From Bacteroidota bacterium (GTDB lineage: Bacteria; Bacteroidota; Bacteroidia; Chitinophagales; Chitinophagaceae), in NCBI GenBank assembly GCA_023428755.1, contig JAEYWX010000023.1, forward strand, positions 80,180 through 144,179: 64,000 nucleotides of DNA, in the 5' to 3' direction. The translations under genes and the position numbers were made by a program. The first letter of the stretch is position 1, and each line of letters starts with the position of its first letter. Positions 7,264-16,739 of this stretch are shown piece after piece. A model generated the notes under the pieces. The model saw only the letters and a program-made list of their open reading frames with translations. It did no database searches and was not told the origin of the DNA.

Positions 7264-8067
7264 ATGGAGTTTACAAATAAAGTAGTGGTTATTACAGGCG
7301 GCAGTGATGGAATTGGAAAAGCAATGGTAGAACTATTATTAAAAGGGGGAGCCAAGGTTGCAACTTGTGGCCGTAATCATGATAAATTATATGCATTGCA
7401 GCAACAATTTGCCGGAGCTCCTTTGCACACATTTGTAGCGGATGTTAGTAATGAAGAAGATTGCAAAAGCTTTATTCGTACAACCGTTGCAGCGTTTGGT
7501 GGAATCGATATTCTGATCAACAATGCCGGGTTATCGATGCGTGCATTAATTGCCGATTCAGATGTGAATGCGTTTAAACGATTGATGGATGTAAATTTTT
7601 GGGGAACTGTTTATACTACCAAAGCAGCTTTGCCCTACATTGTTGAACGAAAAGGAAGCATTGCAGGCATTTCTTCCATTGTAGGCAACCGGGGGATTCC
7701 CGGCAGAAGTGCGTATTCAGCTTCTAAATTTGCAATGCAAGGATGGCTGGAAGCATTGCGGGTTGAAATGTTTGATCATGGTGTGAATGTATTATGGATA
7801 TCGCCGGGCTTTATTGCTACCAATATCCGTTCAGTTGCATTGAATGCAGAAGGGAAACCGATTGGTGAAACACCCATGGATGAATCGAAACTGATGAGTG
7901 CTGAAGAATGTGCCATTCATATACTCACTGCTATTCATAAACGCAAGCGCTCATTGGTGCTTACACTTACAGGAAAAGCTACCGTGTGGATGAGTAAGTT
8001 TTTACCGGGCATTGCAGATACATACATTCATAAATTTTTCTTTAAAGAGGGCAAGCTCATAAAATAA
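7264..8067 (+). CDS. SDR family oxidoreductase
   Basis: Classical short-chain dehydrogenase/reductase of 267 aa, cytoplasmic, NAD(P)-dependent. Cofactor motif TGGSDGIG (11-18), NNAG structural motif, catalytic Ser in GISSIVG and YSASK (Tyr/Lys pair) are all in order. The C-terminus has a hydrophobic patch and basic tail, similar to the DHRS7/dihydrosphingosine-reductase-like branch, so a lipid substrate is conceivable but unproven. Monocistronic by spacing, with its own -7 box. Confidence 0.9.
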   Translation: MEFTNKVVVITGGSDGIGKAMVELLLKGGAKVATCGRNHDKLYALQQQFAGAPLHTFVADVSNEEDCKSFIRTTVAAFGGIDILINNAGLSMRALIADSDVNAFKRLMDVNFWGTVYTTKAALPYIVERKGSIAGISSIVGNRGIPGRSAYSASKFAMQGWLEALRVEMFDHGVNVLWISPGFIATNIRSVALNAEGKPIGETPMDESKLMSAEECAIHILTAIHKRKRSLVLTLTGKATVWMSKFLPGIADTYIHKFFFKEGKLIK

Positions 8068-8148
8068 CGCTGTTGCGGTACAGTCATTAGTTTCTTCTGC
8101 TTCCTATCGATATTTTTTTATCTTTCGTTTTTAATTGTTTATTTCTGA

Positions 8149-8970
8149 ATGGCGTTACTAACCCTTACATCTGATATTGGCGAGCAGGATTACCTGGCCG
8201 GGGCAGTAAAAGCTGTTTTGTTACGGCAAGATCCTACGTTCCGGTTATTGGACATCACACATCAGCTTTCGCCCAACAATGATCCGCAGGCAGCCTACAT
8301 TATTCGTAACGCCACTAAACAATTTCCGGCGGGTACGTTTCATATCATACTTGTTAATCTGTTTCAATACAAACCCGATCATTTGCTGATGGTGCGCCAC
8401 AACGATCAGTATTTCTGCATGGCTGATAATGGACTCATCACCATGATCCTGGAAGAAACACCCGATGAAGTAGTGGCTTTGCCATTGGATAAATCCATTG
8501 CACGAAACACGCTGGCTTGTGCAGAAGTGTTTGGTCGTGCCATAAAAGAAGTGGCTGATGGGAAGAACATTCAACAAGTGGGTGATGCATCGGTATCTAT
8601 CCAGGTACGTAATCCGCTGCGCCCCATTACTAACAGCCAGTTTATTGAAGGACAAATTATTTCCATTGATCATTTCGAAAATGTGATCGTGAATATTACG
8701 CATGAAGAATTTGAAGCACAACGCAAAGGCCGCCGGTTTAAAATTGTGTTCAAACGGGACGAAGTGATCGACCGGGTAAGCGAAACCTACGCCGATGTGC
8801 CCGAAGGAGAAAAACTTGCTCTTTTTAATTCAGCCGGTTATCTGGAAATTGCCATCAACAAGGGCAATGCAGCCGGGCTGTTTGGGCTGCAGGGTTTTTC
8901 AGAAAAAAGTACCAGCCAGTACACACAAAGCCGGCTGTTCTATCAAACGGTAAGGGTGTATTTTGAGTAA
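8149..8970 (+). CDS. SAM hydroxide adenosyltransferase (DUF62 family)
   Basis: 273 aa member of the SAM hydrolase/adenosyltransferase family related to fluorinases. The enzyme cleaves S-adenosylmethionine with water/hydroxide to adenosine and methionine. The N-terminal TLTSDIGEQDYLAGAVKAVL, with its DxxxxDYxxG arrangement, and the C-terminal NSAGYLEIAINKGNAA, with its Asn/Ser contacts to adenine, are typical. The sequence is complete. Physiological role is unsettled; SAM level control is one proposal. Confidence 0.88.
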   Translation: MALLTLTSDIGEQDYLAGAVKAVLLRQDPTFRLLDITHQLSPNNDPQAAYIIRNATKQFPAGTFHIILVNLFQYKPDHLLMVRHNDQYFCMADNGLITMILEETPDEVVALPLDKSIARNTLACAEVFGRAIKEVADGKNIQQVGDASVSIQVRNPLRPITNSQFIEGQIISIDHFENVIVNITHEEFEAQRKGRRFKIVFKRDEVIDRVSETYADVPEGEKLALFNSAGYLEIAINKGNAAGLFGLQGFSEKSTSQYTQSRLFYQTVRVYFE

Positions 8971-9034
8971 AAGCGGCTCATCAAATTATCCTGTTAAAAC
9001 AATTGTTAAATACTCGTTTATACCCTCATCTCCT

Positions 9035-9042
9035 TATTTTTG
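9035..9042 (+). promoter_or_regulatory. -7 promoter box of the DUF2723 gene
   Basis: TATTTTTG fits TAnnTTTG and lies 43 bp upstream of the ATG at 9086. Confidence 0.4.
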
Positions 9043-9085
9043 CCTCCACCCGCTTTAACCGGGAATTACAAAACCAACGCTTCAT

Positions 9086-12000
9086 ATGAATTTTCAAAAG
9101 CTCAACAACATTACAGGCTGGATCATTGGTCTTGTGGCCTGCGCTGTGTACGTGTTAACCATGGAACCTACAGGCAGTTTGTGGGATACAGGTGAATTTA
9201 TTTCCTGTGCTTACAAGTTAGGCATTCCGCATCCGCCGGGCGCACCGTTGTTTATTATGCTCGGTCGCTTATTTACGTTGTTTACACCGGGCGATGCAGC
9301 CATTGGTGTAAACCTTCTTTCCGCTTTGTCAAGTGGGTTTACCATTATGTTCCTGTTCTGGACCATTACACATTTTGGTCGCAGGCTGGTGCAGAAAGCA
9401 GATGAAGAGTTACAGGGCAATCAATTATTTACAGTAATGGCCGCCGGCGTTATCGGCGCCCTGGCGTATACATTCAGCGATTCATTTTGGTACAGTGCTG
9501 TTGAAGGTGAGGTGTATGCATTGTCATCCTTCTTTACAGCCATTGTATTCTGGATGATTTTGAAATGGGAGCATGAAGATGCAAAAGCAGGTGAAGATGA
9601 TGTAAAACGCACAAGAGCGGAACGCTGGATCGTTCTTACATTTTTTATGATGGGCTTAAGTATTGGTGTTCACTTATTGAACCTCTTGACCATTCCTGCC
9701 ATTGTAATGGTGTATTATTTCCGTCGTTACAAACCCACCTGGAAAGGCGGCATCATTGCATTTCTGATTGGTTGCGCTATTACAGGTCTTGTACAAAAAG
9801 CAGTGATTCAATGGAGCATCAGTGGCGCAGGTTTGTTCGATCGCATTTTTGTTAACAGCTTTGGTTTGCCATTCTTCAGTGGTTTTATTTTCTTCTTTGT
9901 GTTGCTGGGTGTTGGTATCTGGTATGGTTTGCGTTGGGCCAATGCCAATCACAATCGCTTTTTGCGTTTGGGCTTGTGGTGCTTTGCATTTATGTTAATC
10001 GGATATTCAGCTTACTTAACTACCATGATCCGTTCCAATGCCAATCCCGGTATTGATATGAACGATGTAAACAATCCAATTTCATTAGTTAGTTATCTCA
10101 GCCGGGAACAATATGGTGATGTGCCGTTATTGAAAGGACAAATGTTTACAGCCGAAGCAGAAGAGTATGCAGAGATCGGAGATTCGTATCAACGTGTAGG
10201 TGATAAATATGAAGTAACCGGTAAAAAACGGAAAGCTGTTTATCCCGCTGATCAAACAATGGTGTTTCCCCGTGTATGGGATGCCAGCAATGATCAGGGA
10301 CATGCTGATTACTATGCTCAGTTTCTCGGCATTGGGAAATACCAGGATCGCCAGACAGGAAAAGTATCGTACGAGCGTGATCCTGATATGGTCGATAACT
10401 TTAAATTCTTCTTCGGCTACCAGGTAAACATTATGTACTTCCGTTACTTCATGTGGAATTTTGCCGGAAAACAAAATGATGTACAAGGATTGGGCGAACG
10501 CAGAAACAGTAACTGGATCAGCGGTATTTCATTTCTTGATAATGCAAGGTTGGGTAATCAGAAATTGATGCCTGATAGTTTGAAAAACAGTCCGGCGAAT
10601 AACAAATATTATTTGCTTCCCTTTATACTTGGAATTTTAGGACTCGTTTTTCATTATGCAAAACATAAAAAAGACACACTGGTAGTTGGTTTGTTATTCT
10701 TCTTTACCGGTTTGGCAATTGTATTATACCTGAACCAGGCGGGTCCGCAACCACGTGAACGTGATTACGCATACGTTGGAAGTTTCTATGCATTTGCCAT
10801 CTGGATCGGTCTTGGATTTTTCCAGGTAAAAGAATGGTTGGAAAAACTGATCAAAGGAGCTGCAGGCTCATATGTGGCAGCGGTACTTTGTTTCCTGGGT
10901 GTGCCGTTATTGATGGCTGTTCAAAACTGGGATGATCATGATCGTAGCAAAAAAACAATTGCACCCGATCTGGCAACCAACTATCTGGAAAGCTGTGCAC
11001 CCAATGCTATTTTATTTACGGTTGGTGATAACGATACCTATCCGTTGTGGTATGCACAGGAAGTAAAAGGTATTCGTCCCGATGTACGTGTTATCAACAC
11101 AAGTTTATTAGGAACCGATTGGTACATTAATCAGCTTCGTTACAAAGTGAACGAAAGCGATGTAATTGATGTGATCTGGAATGAAGATCAGATCGCTGGT
11201 GATAAACGTAATGTAACTTATCATATTCCGGTATCACAAACCGATACGGCTTATTATGATCTTTACACCATGATGAAAGACCAGGTGGGCAGCGATGCAG
11301 AAAATAAAATGTATCGTTCACAAGGTGGCGAACTCATCAACTATTTCCCTGCGAATCGTTTTAAAGTGCCGGTTGATCCGAATGTGGTGCGTCAAAACGG
11401 AACGGTTACTGCAACTGATAGTGTGGTGAGTGAATTGCGTTTCACCGTTCCGAAAAGTTATCTCTTTAAAAACGATGCAGCGATCCTCAACATCATTGCT
11501 GCCAATAAGTGGAAACGTCCCATCTACTTTACACAACCGTACCAGCTTGGTTTTGATGAGTATCTGCGTCAGGATGGTTTAACCTTCCGTTTGGTACCTG
11601 TGCCAAATGCAAGAGGCACAGCCAACGTTGACTGGATGTTTGATAAAGTGATGAACAAATTCAAATATGGCGGAGCTGAAAAAGACAAGGTTTATTTTGA
11701 TGAAGAGAACCGCCGTCATATGGTGAACATCCGCAATGCACACACCATTCTTGCAATGAACCTTATTGCTGCCGGACGTAAAGAAGATGCAAAAAAAGTA
11801 TTGCAGCGTGCCGATCAGATGTTGAAAGATAAAAATGTGCCGTATGCCATGGCTTCACGTTACGGTAACGACCATAACGAGAAGAGTTTCTACTTCGCTG
11901 TTACTGCGTTCCAGGCAGGTGATATCGAATTAGGGAAACGTATTATGGAAGCGGTGAAAAAAGATGCACAACAACAAATGGCATTTTACGAATCCCTTAC

Positions 12001-12178
12001 CACTAGCGATGGTGCAACTCCATCTGAATACGAATACCAGATGGCAAAACAACTGGTGGAAGGAATTGATAATGCGTTGAAGCAATATGTAACGGGTGGA
12101 GGAACTCCTGCACCGGATACACTTCAAAATAAAGAAGTGCCGCAAACGATCAAAAACACTACTGATACACAGAAATAA
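9086..12178 (+). CDS. DUF2723 polytopic membrane protein (O-mannosyltransferase-like)
   Basis: 1030 aa inner-membrane protein. The first 600 residues hold a dozen or so transmembrane helices. An N-terminal acidic loop, TGSLWDTGEFISCAYKLGIPHPPGAPLF, is the hallmark of DUF2723/GT-C fold glycosyltransferases; the D/E pair in such loops binds metal and lipid-linked sugar. The second half is a soluble periplasmic domain (QPRERDYAYVGSFY, DNDTYPLWYAQEVKGIRPDVRVINTSLL) followed by TPR-like helices near 870-980. In Bacteroidota these proteins are candidates for periplasmic protein O-glycosylation; that role is an inference here. Its own promoter and a strong terminator frame it. Confidence 0.88.
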   Translation: MNFQKLNNITGWIIGLVACAVYVLTMEPTGSLWDTGEFISCAYKLGIPHPPGAPLFIMLGRLFTLFTPGDAAIGVNLLSALSSGFTIMFLFWTITHFGRRLVQKADEELQGNQLFTVMAAGVIGALAYTFSDSFWYSAVEGEVYALSSFFTAIVFWMILKWEHEDAKAGEDDVKRTRAERWIVLTFFMMGLSIGVHLLNLLTIPAIVMVYYFRRYKPTWKGGIIAFLIGCAITGLVQKAVIQWSISGAGLFDRIFVNSFGLPFFSGFIFFFVLLGVGIWYGLRWANANHNRFLRLGLWCFAFMLIGYSAYLTTMIRSNANPGIDMNDVNNPISLVSYLSREQYGDVPLLKGQMFTAEAEEYAEIGDSYQRVGDKYEVTGKKRKAVYPADQTMVFPRVWDASNDQGHADYYAQFLGIGKYQDRQTGKVSYERDPDMVDNFKFFFGYQVNIMYFRYFMWNFAGKQNDVQGLGERRNSNWISGISFLDNARLGNQKLMPDSLKNSPANNKYYLLPFILGILGLVFHYAKHKKDTLVVGLLFFFTGLAIVLYLNQAGPQPRERDYAYVGSFYAFAIWIGLGFFQVKEWLEKLIKGAAGSYVAAVLCFLGVPLLMAVQNWDDHDRSKKTIAPDLATNYLESCAPNAILFTVGDNDTYPLWYAQEVKGIRPDVRVINTSLLGTDWYINQLRYKVNESDVIDVIWNEDQIAGDKRNVTYHIPVSQTDTAYYDLYTMMKDQVGSDAENKMYRSQGGELINYFPANRFKVPVDPNVVRQNGTVTATDSVVSELRFTVPKSYLFKNDAAILNIIAANKWKRPIYFTQPYQLGFDEYLRQDGLTFRLVPVPNARGTANVDWMFDKVMNKFKYGGAEKDKVYFDEENRRHMVNIRNAHTILAMNLIAAGRKEDAKKVLQRADQMLKDKNVPYAMASRYGNDHNEKSFYFAVTAFQAGDIELGKRIMEAVKKDAQQQMAFYESLTTSDGATPSEYEYQMAKQLVEGIDNALKQYVTGGGTPAPDTLQNKEVPQTIKNTTDTQK

Positions 12179-12183
12179 AAAAC

Positions 12184-12216
12184 AAACCCCCGAAATTTTC
12201 GGGGGTTTGTTTTTTT
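12184..12216 (+). terminator. Terminator after the DUF2723 gene
   Basis: AAACCCCCGAAA pairs with TTTCGGGGGTTT across a one-base centre, followed by GTTTTTTT. A strong intrinsic terminator directly after the stop codon. Confidence 0.85.
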
Positions 12217-12246
12217 CTCATCAACACCCTTGTAGCAACGAATAGA

Positions 12247-12440
12247 GCGTGCCTAGGGCACGCAAATTCTTTATGCTGATTTTCTACCGATATTTTGTGC
12301 CTAAGGCACAAGTCTTTTCAATTCTAATATACTGGTTACCTTAATAGATTGTATGAAAAGCTACATCGCAGAGCTTTTTTGTTCCGTAGGAACAGCATAT
12401 CGGTAGAAAAAAATAAAAGATCGTTTTCGTGCCGTAGGTA
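12247..12440. repeat. REP-like cluster of short palindromes
   Basis: The spacer carries GCGTGCC-TAG-GGCACGC (12247-12263), TTGTGCC-TAA-GGCACAA (12295-12311), an imperfect AAAGCT...AGCTTT hairpin near 12356-12378, TGTTCC-GTA-GGAACA (12380-12394) and a half-copy CGTGCCGTAGG (12429-12439). The outer words TTTTCTACCGATAT (near 12279-12292) and ATATCGGTAGAAAA (12397-12410) are exact inverted copies bracketing the middle hairpins. This is the layout of a composite BIME/REP element moved by Y1 transposases; none is encoded in the window. Confidence 0.65.
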
Positions 12441-12472
12441 TGATTGATAAGAGGATATGCTGCAAATTTGAA

Positions 12473-13093
12473 TCATTCGTTTGCCTGAATGACCGGTTGG
12501 TTTTTAATCTTCGTGTATTCGTTCTCTATACTTTGCACAACCGAAACAGCATACTTTACAAACTTGGTGCTTTGCAGATCGATCTGTTTGTTGAGTGAAC
12601 GATACATACCGGTTGAAGTAATGGCCACCCGTTGAAATTTCATTACTTCACTAATGTCGCTGCTGAGTTGCGGTTCAAGGCTTGTGCGGGAACTGGGAAT
12701 ATAGATCCATCCAAACGGAACAGCAAATCCTGTTGCGATCAAAGTAGCGGCTGTACCGATCCCGGCCACGCTAATAGCTGTACCAATGAGGTTTTCTTTA
12801 CGGCCAATGAATTTTACCCGTGCTACTTTAATATGACAACTGGTTGTTTGTACACCACTGTTGAGCGATAATTTGAACGGATGCTCTTCGGTGTTGTACA
12901 CTTCCACAAACTTTGTCATTTTTTGGAGCAGGGCCTGTTTGTATTCGTATTGCTGGATCAGTCGAAGATCCAGTTCAAGATGCAGCGTGTCAATGGAGGC
13001 TGTCGGCTTCAGTAACATTTTCTGCTGACGGCAGGAGGAGCAAACAAGTAAACAAAAGAAAGCAAAAATGACAAAATGGGTGAATTTCTGCAT
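12473..13093 (-). CDS. Putative lipoprotein of unknown function
   Basis: 206 aa. The N-terminus is a signal peptide with a lipobox-like end, VCSSC, with Cys21 as the acylation site. The mature part is mostly alpha/beta with one hydrophobic Gly/Ala-rich stretch (LIGTAISVAGIGTAATLIATGFAVPFG, roughly 110-140) that may insert in or lie on a membrane. I recognise no family. It is divergent from the VWA gene and separated from it by about 140 bp. An envelope location is the only safe inference. Confidence 0.75.
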   Translation of the reverse strand: MQKFTHFVIFAFFCLLVCSSCRQQKMLLKPTASIDTLHLELDLRLIQQYEYKQALLQKMTKFVEVYNTEEHPFKLSLNSGVQTTSCHIKVARVKFIGRKENLIGTAISVAGIGTAATLIATGFAVPFGWIYIPSSRTSLEPQLSSDISEVMKFQRVAITSTGMYRSLNKQIDLQSTKFVKYAVSVVQSIENEYTKIKNQPVIQANE

Positions 13094-13234
13094 AGCGAAG
13101 TGTTATTTCTGTCGGCAAAATAAGAAAACAGCAGAAAATCTGTCAAGAACTTTTCAGGTTCAGTTTTTGTTATTACTCCTGAAGTTAACACGAGCCGTAA
13201 AGCCCGTAATTGAATTTGAAGTAAATTGTAAACG

Positions 13235-14332
13235 ATGATAGGGCATTTCTTTTCGAAATATGATCCATTGCAAAACGGTAAATCAAAATTTGAGCAATTG
13301 CTCGATTTGTTTACACAATTGCTTACGTATACCAGTGGTGATGTGGCAGAAGCAATGGACTGGTTGAATCAACTCGACCGTAAATTTCAACTCACCAATG
13401 ATGAGTATGGGATCGGTGATTTTATTGAAGACTTGAAACAGCAGGGTTACCTTGATGAAAATCGGGCAACAGGTGAATTTAAGATCACTTCAAAAACAGA
13501 ACAAACCATACGGAAACAATCGTTGGAAGAAATATTCGGAAAGCTGAAGAAAACCAAGCAAGGCAATCATTCAACGTTTAAGCCGGGCATGGGTGATGAG
13601 ATCAATCCTGAAACAAGACCGTTTCAGTTTGGCGATACATTGGAACAGATCGATTTCACCAACTCTATCCGCAATGCACAGATCAATCACGGCATTGATA
13701 GTTTTATGATGCGGGAAGATGACCTGGAAATTCGTGAAACCGATTTTAAAACACAAACCTCTACCGTGTTGATGATCGATATTTCACATTCGATGATTTT
13801 GTATGGTGAAGACCGGATCACACCGGCTAAAAAAGTAGCGATGGCGTTGAGTGAACTCATCACTACCCGTTATCCGAAAGATACATTGGATATTGTGGTG
13901 TTTGGAAATGATGCCTGGTCGATCGAAGTAAAAGATTTGCCGTATTTGCAGGTAGGTCCTTATCATACAAACACAGTGGCAGGTCTTGAACTGGCGATGG
14001 AAATTTTGCGCCGCCGCAAAAATCCCAACAAACAAATTTTCATGATCACCGATGGGAAACCCACCTGTTTAAAGATCGGTAAGAAATATTACAAGAACAG
14101 TTTTGGATTAGATCGCAAAGTGGTGAACCGTTGTATCAATCTTGCGGCGCAGTGCAAGAAATTAAAAATACCGATCACCACATTTATGATCGCTACTGAT
14201 CCTTACCTGCAAAAGTTTGTACAGGAGTTTACTGAAATGAACAATGGTAAAGCCTTCTTTGCATCACTGGATAAATTAGGTGCGTTTATTTTTAAAGATT
14301 TTGAAAGCGGCAAACGGAAGACGGTGTATTAA
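13235..14332 (+). CDS. VWA-domain protein, chelatase-subunit-D-like
   Basis: 365 aa cytoplasmic protein. Residues 175-350 form a von Willebrand A domain with a complete MIDAS: D182-I-S-H-S186, a downstream Thr, and MITDGKPT. The N-terminal part, with QLLDLFTQLLTYTSGDVAEAMDWL, is helical. Paired with the AAA+ protein 200 bp downstream, it resembles MoxR/VWA and Mg-chelatase I/D-like ATPase couples, which act as metal-insertion or complex-remodelling chaperones. The target is unknown; no chlorophyll or cobalamin genes are nearby. Confidence 0.88.
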   Translation: MIGHFFSKYDPLQNGKSKFEQLLDLFTQLLTYTSGDVAEAMDWLNQLDRKFQLTNDEYGIGDFIEDLKQQGYLDENRATGEFKITSKTEQTIRKQSLEEIFGKLKKTKQGNHSTFKPGMGDEINPETRPFQFGDTLEQIDFTNSIRNAQINHGIDSFMMREDDLEIRETDFKTQTSTVLMIDISHSMILYGEDRITPAKKVAMALSELITTRYPKDTLDIVVFGNDAWSIEVKDLPYLQVGPYHTNTVAGLELAMEILRRRKNPNKQIFMITDGKPTCLKIGKKYYKNSFGLDRKVVNRCINLAAQCKKLKIPITTFMIATDPYLQKFVQEFTEMNNGKAFFASLDKLGAFIFKDFESGKRKTVY

Positions 14333-14334
14333 AG

Positions 14335-14502
14335 CCCCTCTCCAACCTCCCCCGAAAGGGGAGGCTAACTGCACTCGAACCTATCTTTTCGAAGAAGTTG
14401 AAAAAACTTACTATTGCCGAAATGGTAGAACTTTAAGTCTGGATGTATGCAGATGTACCGCTCCTTCTCCTTTGGAGAGGGAGAAGGAGGGTGAGGCCAA
14501 AC
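14335..14502. repeat. C-rich/G-rich intergenic element
   Basis: Between the VWA and AAA+ genes the left end is C-rich (CCCCTCTCCAACCTCCCC, then GAAA, GGGGAGG). The right end is CTCCTTCTCC followed by GGAGAGGGAGAAGGAGGG. The ends are imperfectly complementary, and the whole resembles the 3577-3766 element. No ORF of its own. It probably does not stop transcription of the AAA+ gene but may weaken it. Confidence 0.5.
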
Positions 14503-14534
14503 CAGAAAATGTAAAATGAAAATATAAAAGCATT

Positions 14535-16058
14535 ATGAGTGAACAAACAATAAAAACATTAGGTGAATTAAAGAAAAGCGGTTATCAATCGAAAAGCATC
14601 AAAGAAGAAGTACGGCAAAACTTAATTGCAAAACTGCAACAAAAGGAAAATGTATTTCACGGTATATTGGGATACGAAGATTCAGTGATTCCTGATGTGG
14701 AGAGGGCATTGTTATCGAGACATAATATTTTATTTCTTGGTTTACGTGGACAGGCAAAAACAAGAATGGCCCGCTTAATGACGGAGTTGCTCGATGAATA
14801 CATTCCCGTTGTGGCAGGAAGTGAAGTAAACGATGATCCGTTTCATCCCATCTCTCATTTTGCAAAAGAACTCATTGCAGAAAAAGGCGATGCTACGCCC
14901 ATTGAATGGATCCATCGTTCAAAACGCTATGGTGAAAAATTAGCGACACCTGATGTAAGCGTGGCCGATCTCATTGGTGATATTGATCCCATCAAAGCCG
15001 CCAATCTCAAGTTAAGTTTTGCAGATGAACGGGTGATCCATTACGGGATTATTCCACGCAGCAACCGTTGTGTATTTGTGATCAATGAAATTCCCGATCT
15101 GCAGGCACGCATCCAGGTATCGTTGTTCAACATTTTGGAAGAAGGTGATGTGCAGATACGTGGTTTCAAACTTCGCTTGCCTCTCGATATCCTTTTTGTG
15201 TTTACAGCCAATCCGGAAGATTATACCAATCGAGGATCAATTGTTACACCGTTGAAAGATCGTATCGAAAGCCAGATCCTCACACACTATCCCAAAACAA
15301 TTGAAACAGGTTTGGCAATTACGGAACAGGAAGCAGCGATTCATCCCGAGCAGGCCAAGAAAGTTGAGATCAGCGATTTAATGAAACGCATTATTGAACA
15401 GGTTGCATTTGAAGCACGTAACAGTGAGTACGTTGATAAGAAGAGTGGGGTTAGTGCAAGGCTCACTATTTCTGCTTATGAAAATGCAGTGAGTACTGCT
15501 GAGCTGCGTGCCATCCAAAACAAAGAAAAAAGCACACAGGTATGGATGAGCGATTTGATCGGTGTAATTCCATCCATTACCGGAAAAATTGAATTGGTGT
15601 ATGAAGGAGAACAGGAGGGGCCATACCAGGTAGCATTTCACTTGCTCGACAAAGCGATCCGCTCACAGTTTCTTCAATACTTTCCCAACCCTGAACAAAT
15701 TAAAAAACGTCGGCAGGAAGCAACAGCCGACAATCCTTACAAATCGATCAGCAATTGGTTTGATAAAGGCAACCAGTTAAGCCTGTTGATGAATACAAAA
15801 GATGAAGACAAGATTCAACAGTTGTACAGTGTTGATGGATTGTATCCGCTGGTGAAAAAATATTTCAAAGGCGCTAATGAAAAGCAGTCAGCGTTATTGA
15901 TGGAATTTGTGCTGCACGGATTAGCGGCTTACTCCATCATCAGTAAAAAAGTAGTGGAAGGCCGGATTGAGTTCAACGATCTGATGGGCAGTATCATTAA
16001 TCTCAATACCAACCGAAGTGATGAAGAAGAAGATTTTGACGGCGAAGATTTTACGTAA
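14535..16058 (+). CDS. AAA+ ATPase, Mg-chelatase/MoxR-like
   Basis: 507 aa AAA+ ATPase. The Walker A loop is a variant (LGLRGQAKTRM near residue 70), the Walker B is CVFVINEIPDL near 180, and a sensor-1 Asn lies in FTANPEDYTNRGSIVTPLKDR. The arginine-containing segment that follows is typical of the MoxR/ChlI/RavA clade. The C-terminal 200 residues are helical and end with an acidic tail (SDEEEDFDGED). Functions with the upstream VWA protein, presumably as an ATPase-VWA pair. Confidence 0.88.
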   Translation: MSEQTIKTLGELKKSGYQSKSIKEEVRQNLIAKLQQKENVFHGILGYEDSVIPDVERALLSRHNILFLGLRGQAKTRMARLMTELLDEYIPVVAGSEVNDDPFHPISHFAKELIAEKGDATPIEWIHRSKRYGEKLATPDVSVADLIGDIDPIKAANLKLSFADERVIHYGIIPRSNRCVFVINEIPDLQARIQVSLFNILEEGDVQIRGFKLRLPLDILFVFTANPEDYTNRGSIVTPLKDRIESQILTHYPKTIETGLAITEQEAAIHPEQAKKVEISDLMKRIIEQVAFEARNSEYVDKKSGVSARLTISAYENAVSTAELRAIQNKEKSTQVWMSDLIGVIPSITGKIELVYEGEQEGPYQVAFHLLDKAIRSQFLQYFPNPEQIKKRRQEATADNPYKSISNWFDKGNQLSLLMNTKDEDKIQQLYSVDGLYPLVKKYFKGANEKQSALLMEFVLHGLAAYSIISKKVVEGRIEFNDLMGSIINLNTNRSDEEEDFDGEDFT

Positions 16059-16092
16059 AAAAATGCTGGTGTCGAATGATACCAGCATTTTT
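16059..16092. terminator. Bidirectional terminator
   Basis: AAAAATGCTGGT (16059-16070) pairs with ACCAGCATTTTT (16081-16092), with A- and T-runs on both sides. It serves both the AAA+ gene and the convergent peptidase gene. Confidence 0.8.
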
Positions 16093-16100
16093 GTTTTGAG

Positions 16101-16739
16101 TTACATCACTGCAGGGTCCTGATTTAGTACAAGACAAATACTGTTGTACAAATGCGGGTATTGTGCTTTCAGCTCAACCGGTTTTTCAAAAAACAGTTCG
16201 ATCGAGGTAGCCCAGAATTCATTTTTATTGCTGAGTGCATTGGCATCGAAGAGATGACTGGTGTTCTTTTTTTCTTTCCGCAATACTTCATCATCAATAC
16301 GATCGTAATGTTCAAAATCTTCTTTGAATGTATTGCTGCGTTTTGGATTGCGAAATAAGTATTGCACCTGCAGGGCATGCGCCATTTCGTGCAGGCCCAC
16401 ATTTTTTCCATCCACCGGATTTTGATAATCTTCAAAAAAATGTTTCCAGGATAGTGTAATGGATCGACCCTGTACATTGCCCACCAGCACACGCAACGGA
16501 TCGTACGCAATGTATTCTTCCGGATGAATAATGATATTCCTGAAATGCGGCAGCAGATAATCTTTCAGCCCAAATGTGATCTGCACAGCGGCTGCAGAAA
16601 CAAGAATGGGCATTTCACGGTAGCCTTTCGGTGAATAAATATAAAAATCTTTTGTGCGGATAAAACGTTGTACCCGTTCTGCAAACATCACCTGGTCTTC
16701 GATGCCCAGCTTTTGAAAATAGGGGTTGTATTTTTGCAT
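16101..16739 (-). CDS. Zinc-dependent peptidase, catalytic part (MtfA/M90 family)
   Basis: 212 aa open frame carrying the complete catalytic core: VGLHEMAHALQ, with the HExxH zinc site, and a downstream NKNEFWATSIELFFEKP whose glutamate is the likely third ligand, as in MtfA (M90). REMPILVSAAAVQITFGL is also typical of the family. In E. coli MtfA binds the repressor Mlc; no such partner is visible here. On its own this frame would be soluble and lack the membrane anchor encoded in the upstream frame. Confidence 0.8.
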   Translation of the reverse strand: MQKYNPYFQKLGIEDQVMFAERVQRFIRTKDFYIYSPKGYREMPILVSAAAVQITFGLKDYLLPHFRNIIIHPEEYIAYDPLRVLVGNVQGRSITLSWKHFFEDYQNPVDGKNVGLHEMAHALQVQYLFRNPKRSNTFKEDFEHYDRIDDEVLRKEKKNTSHLFDANALSNKNEFWATSIELFFEKPVELKAQYPHLYNSICLVLNQDPAVM

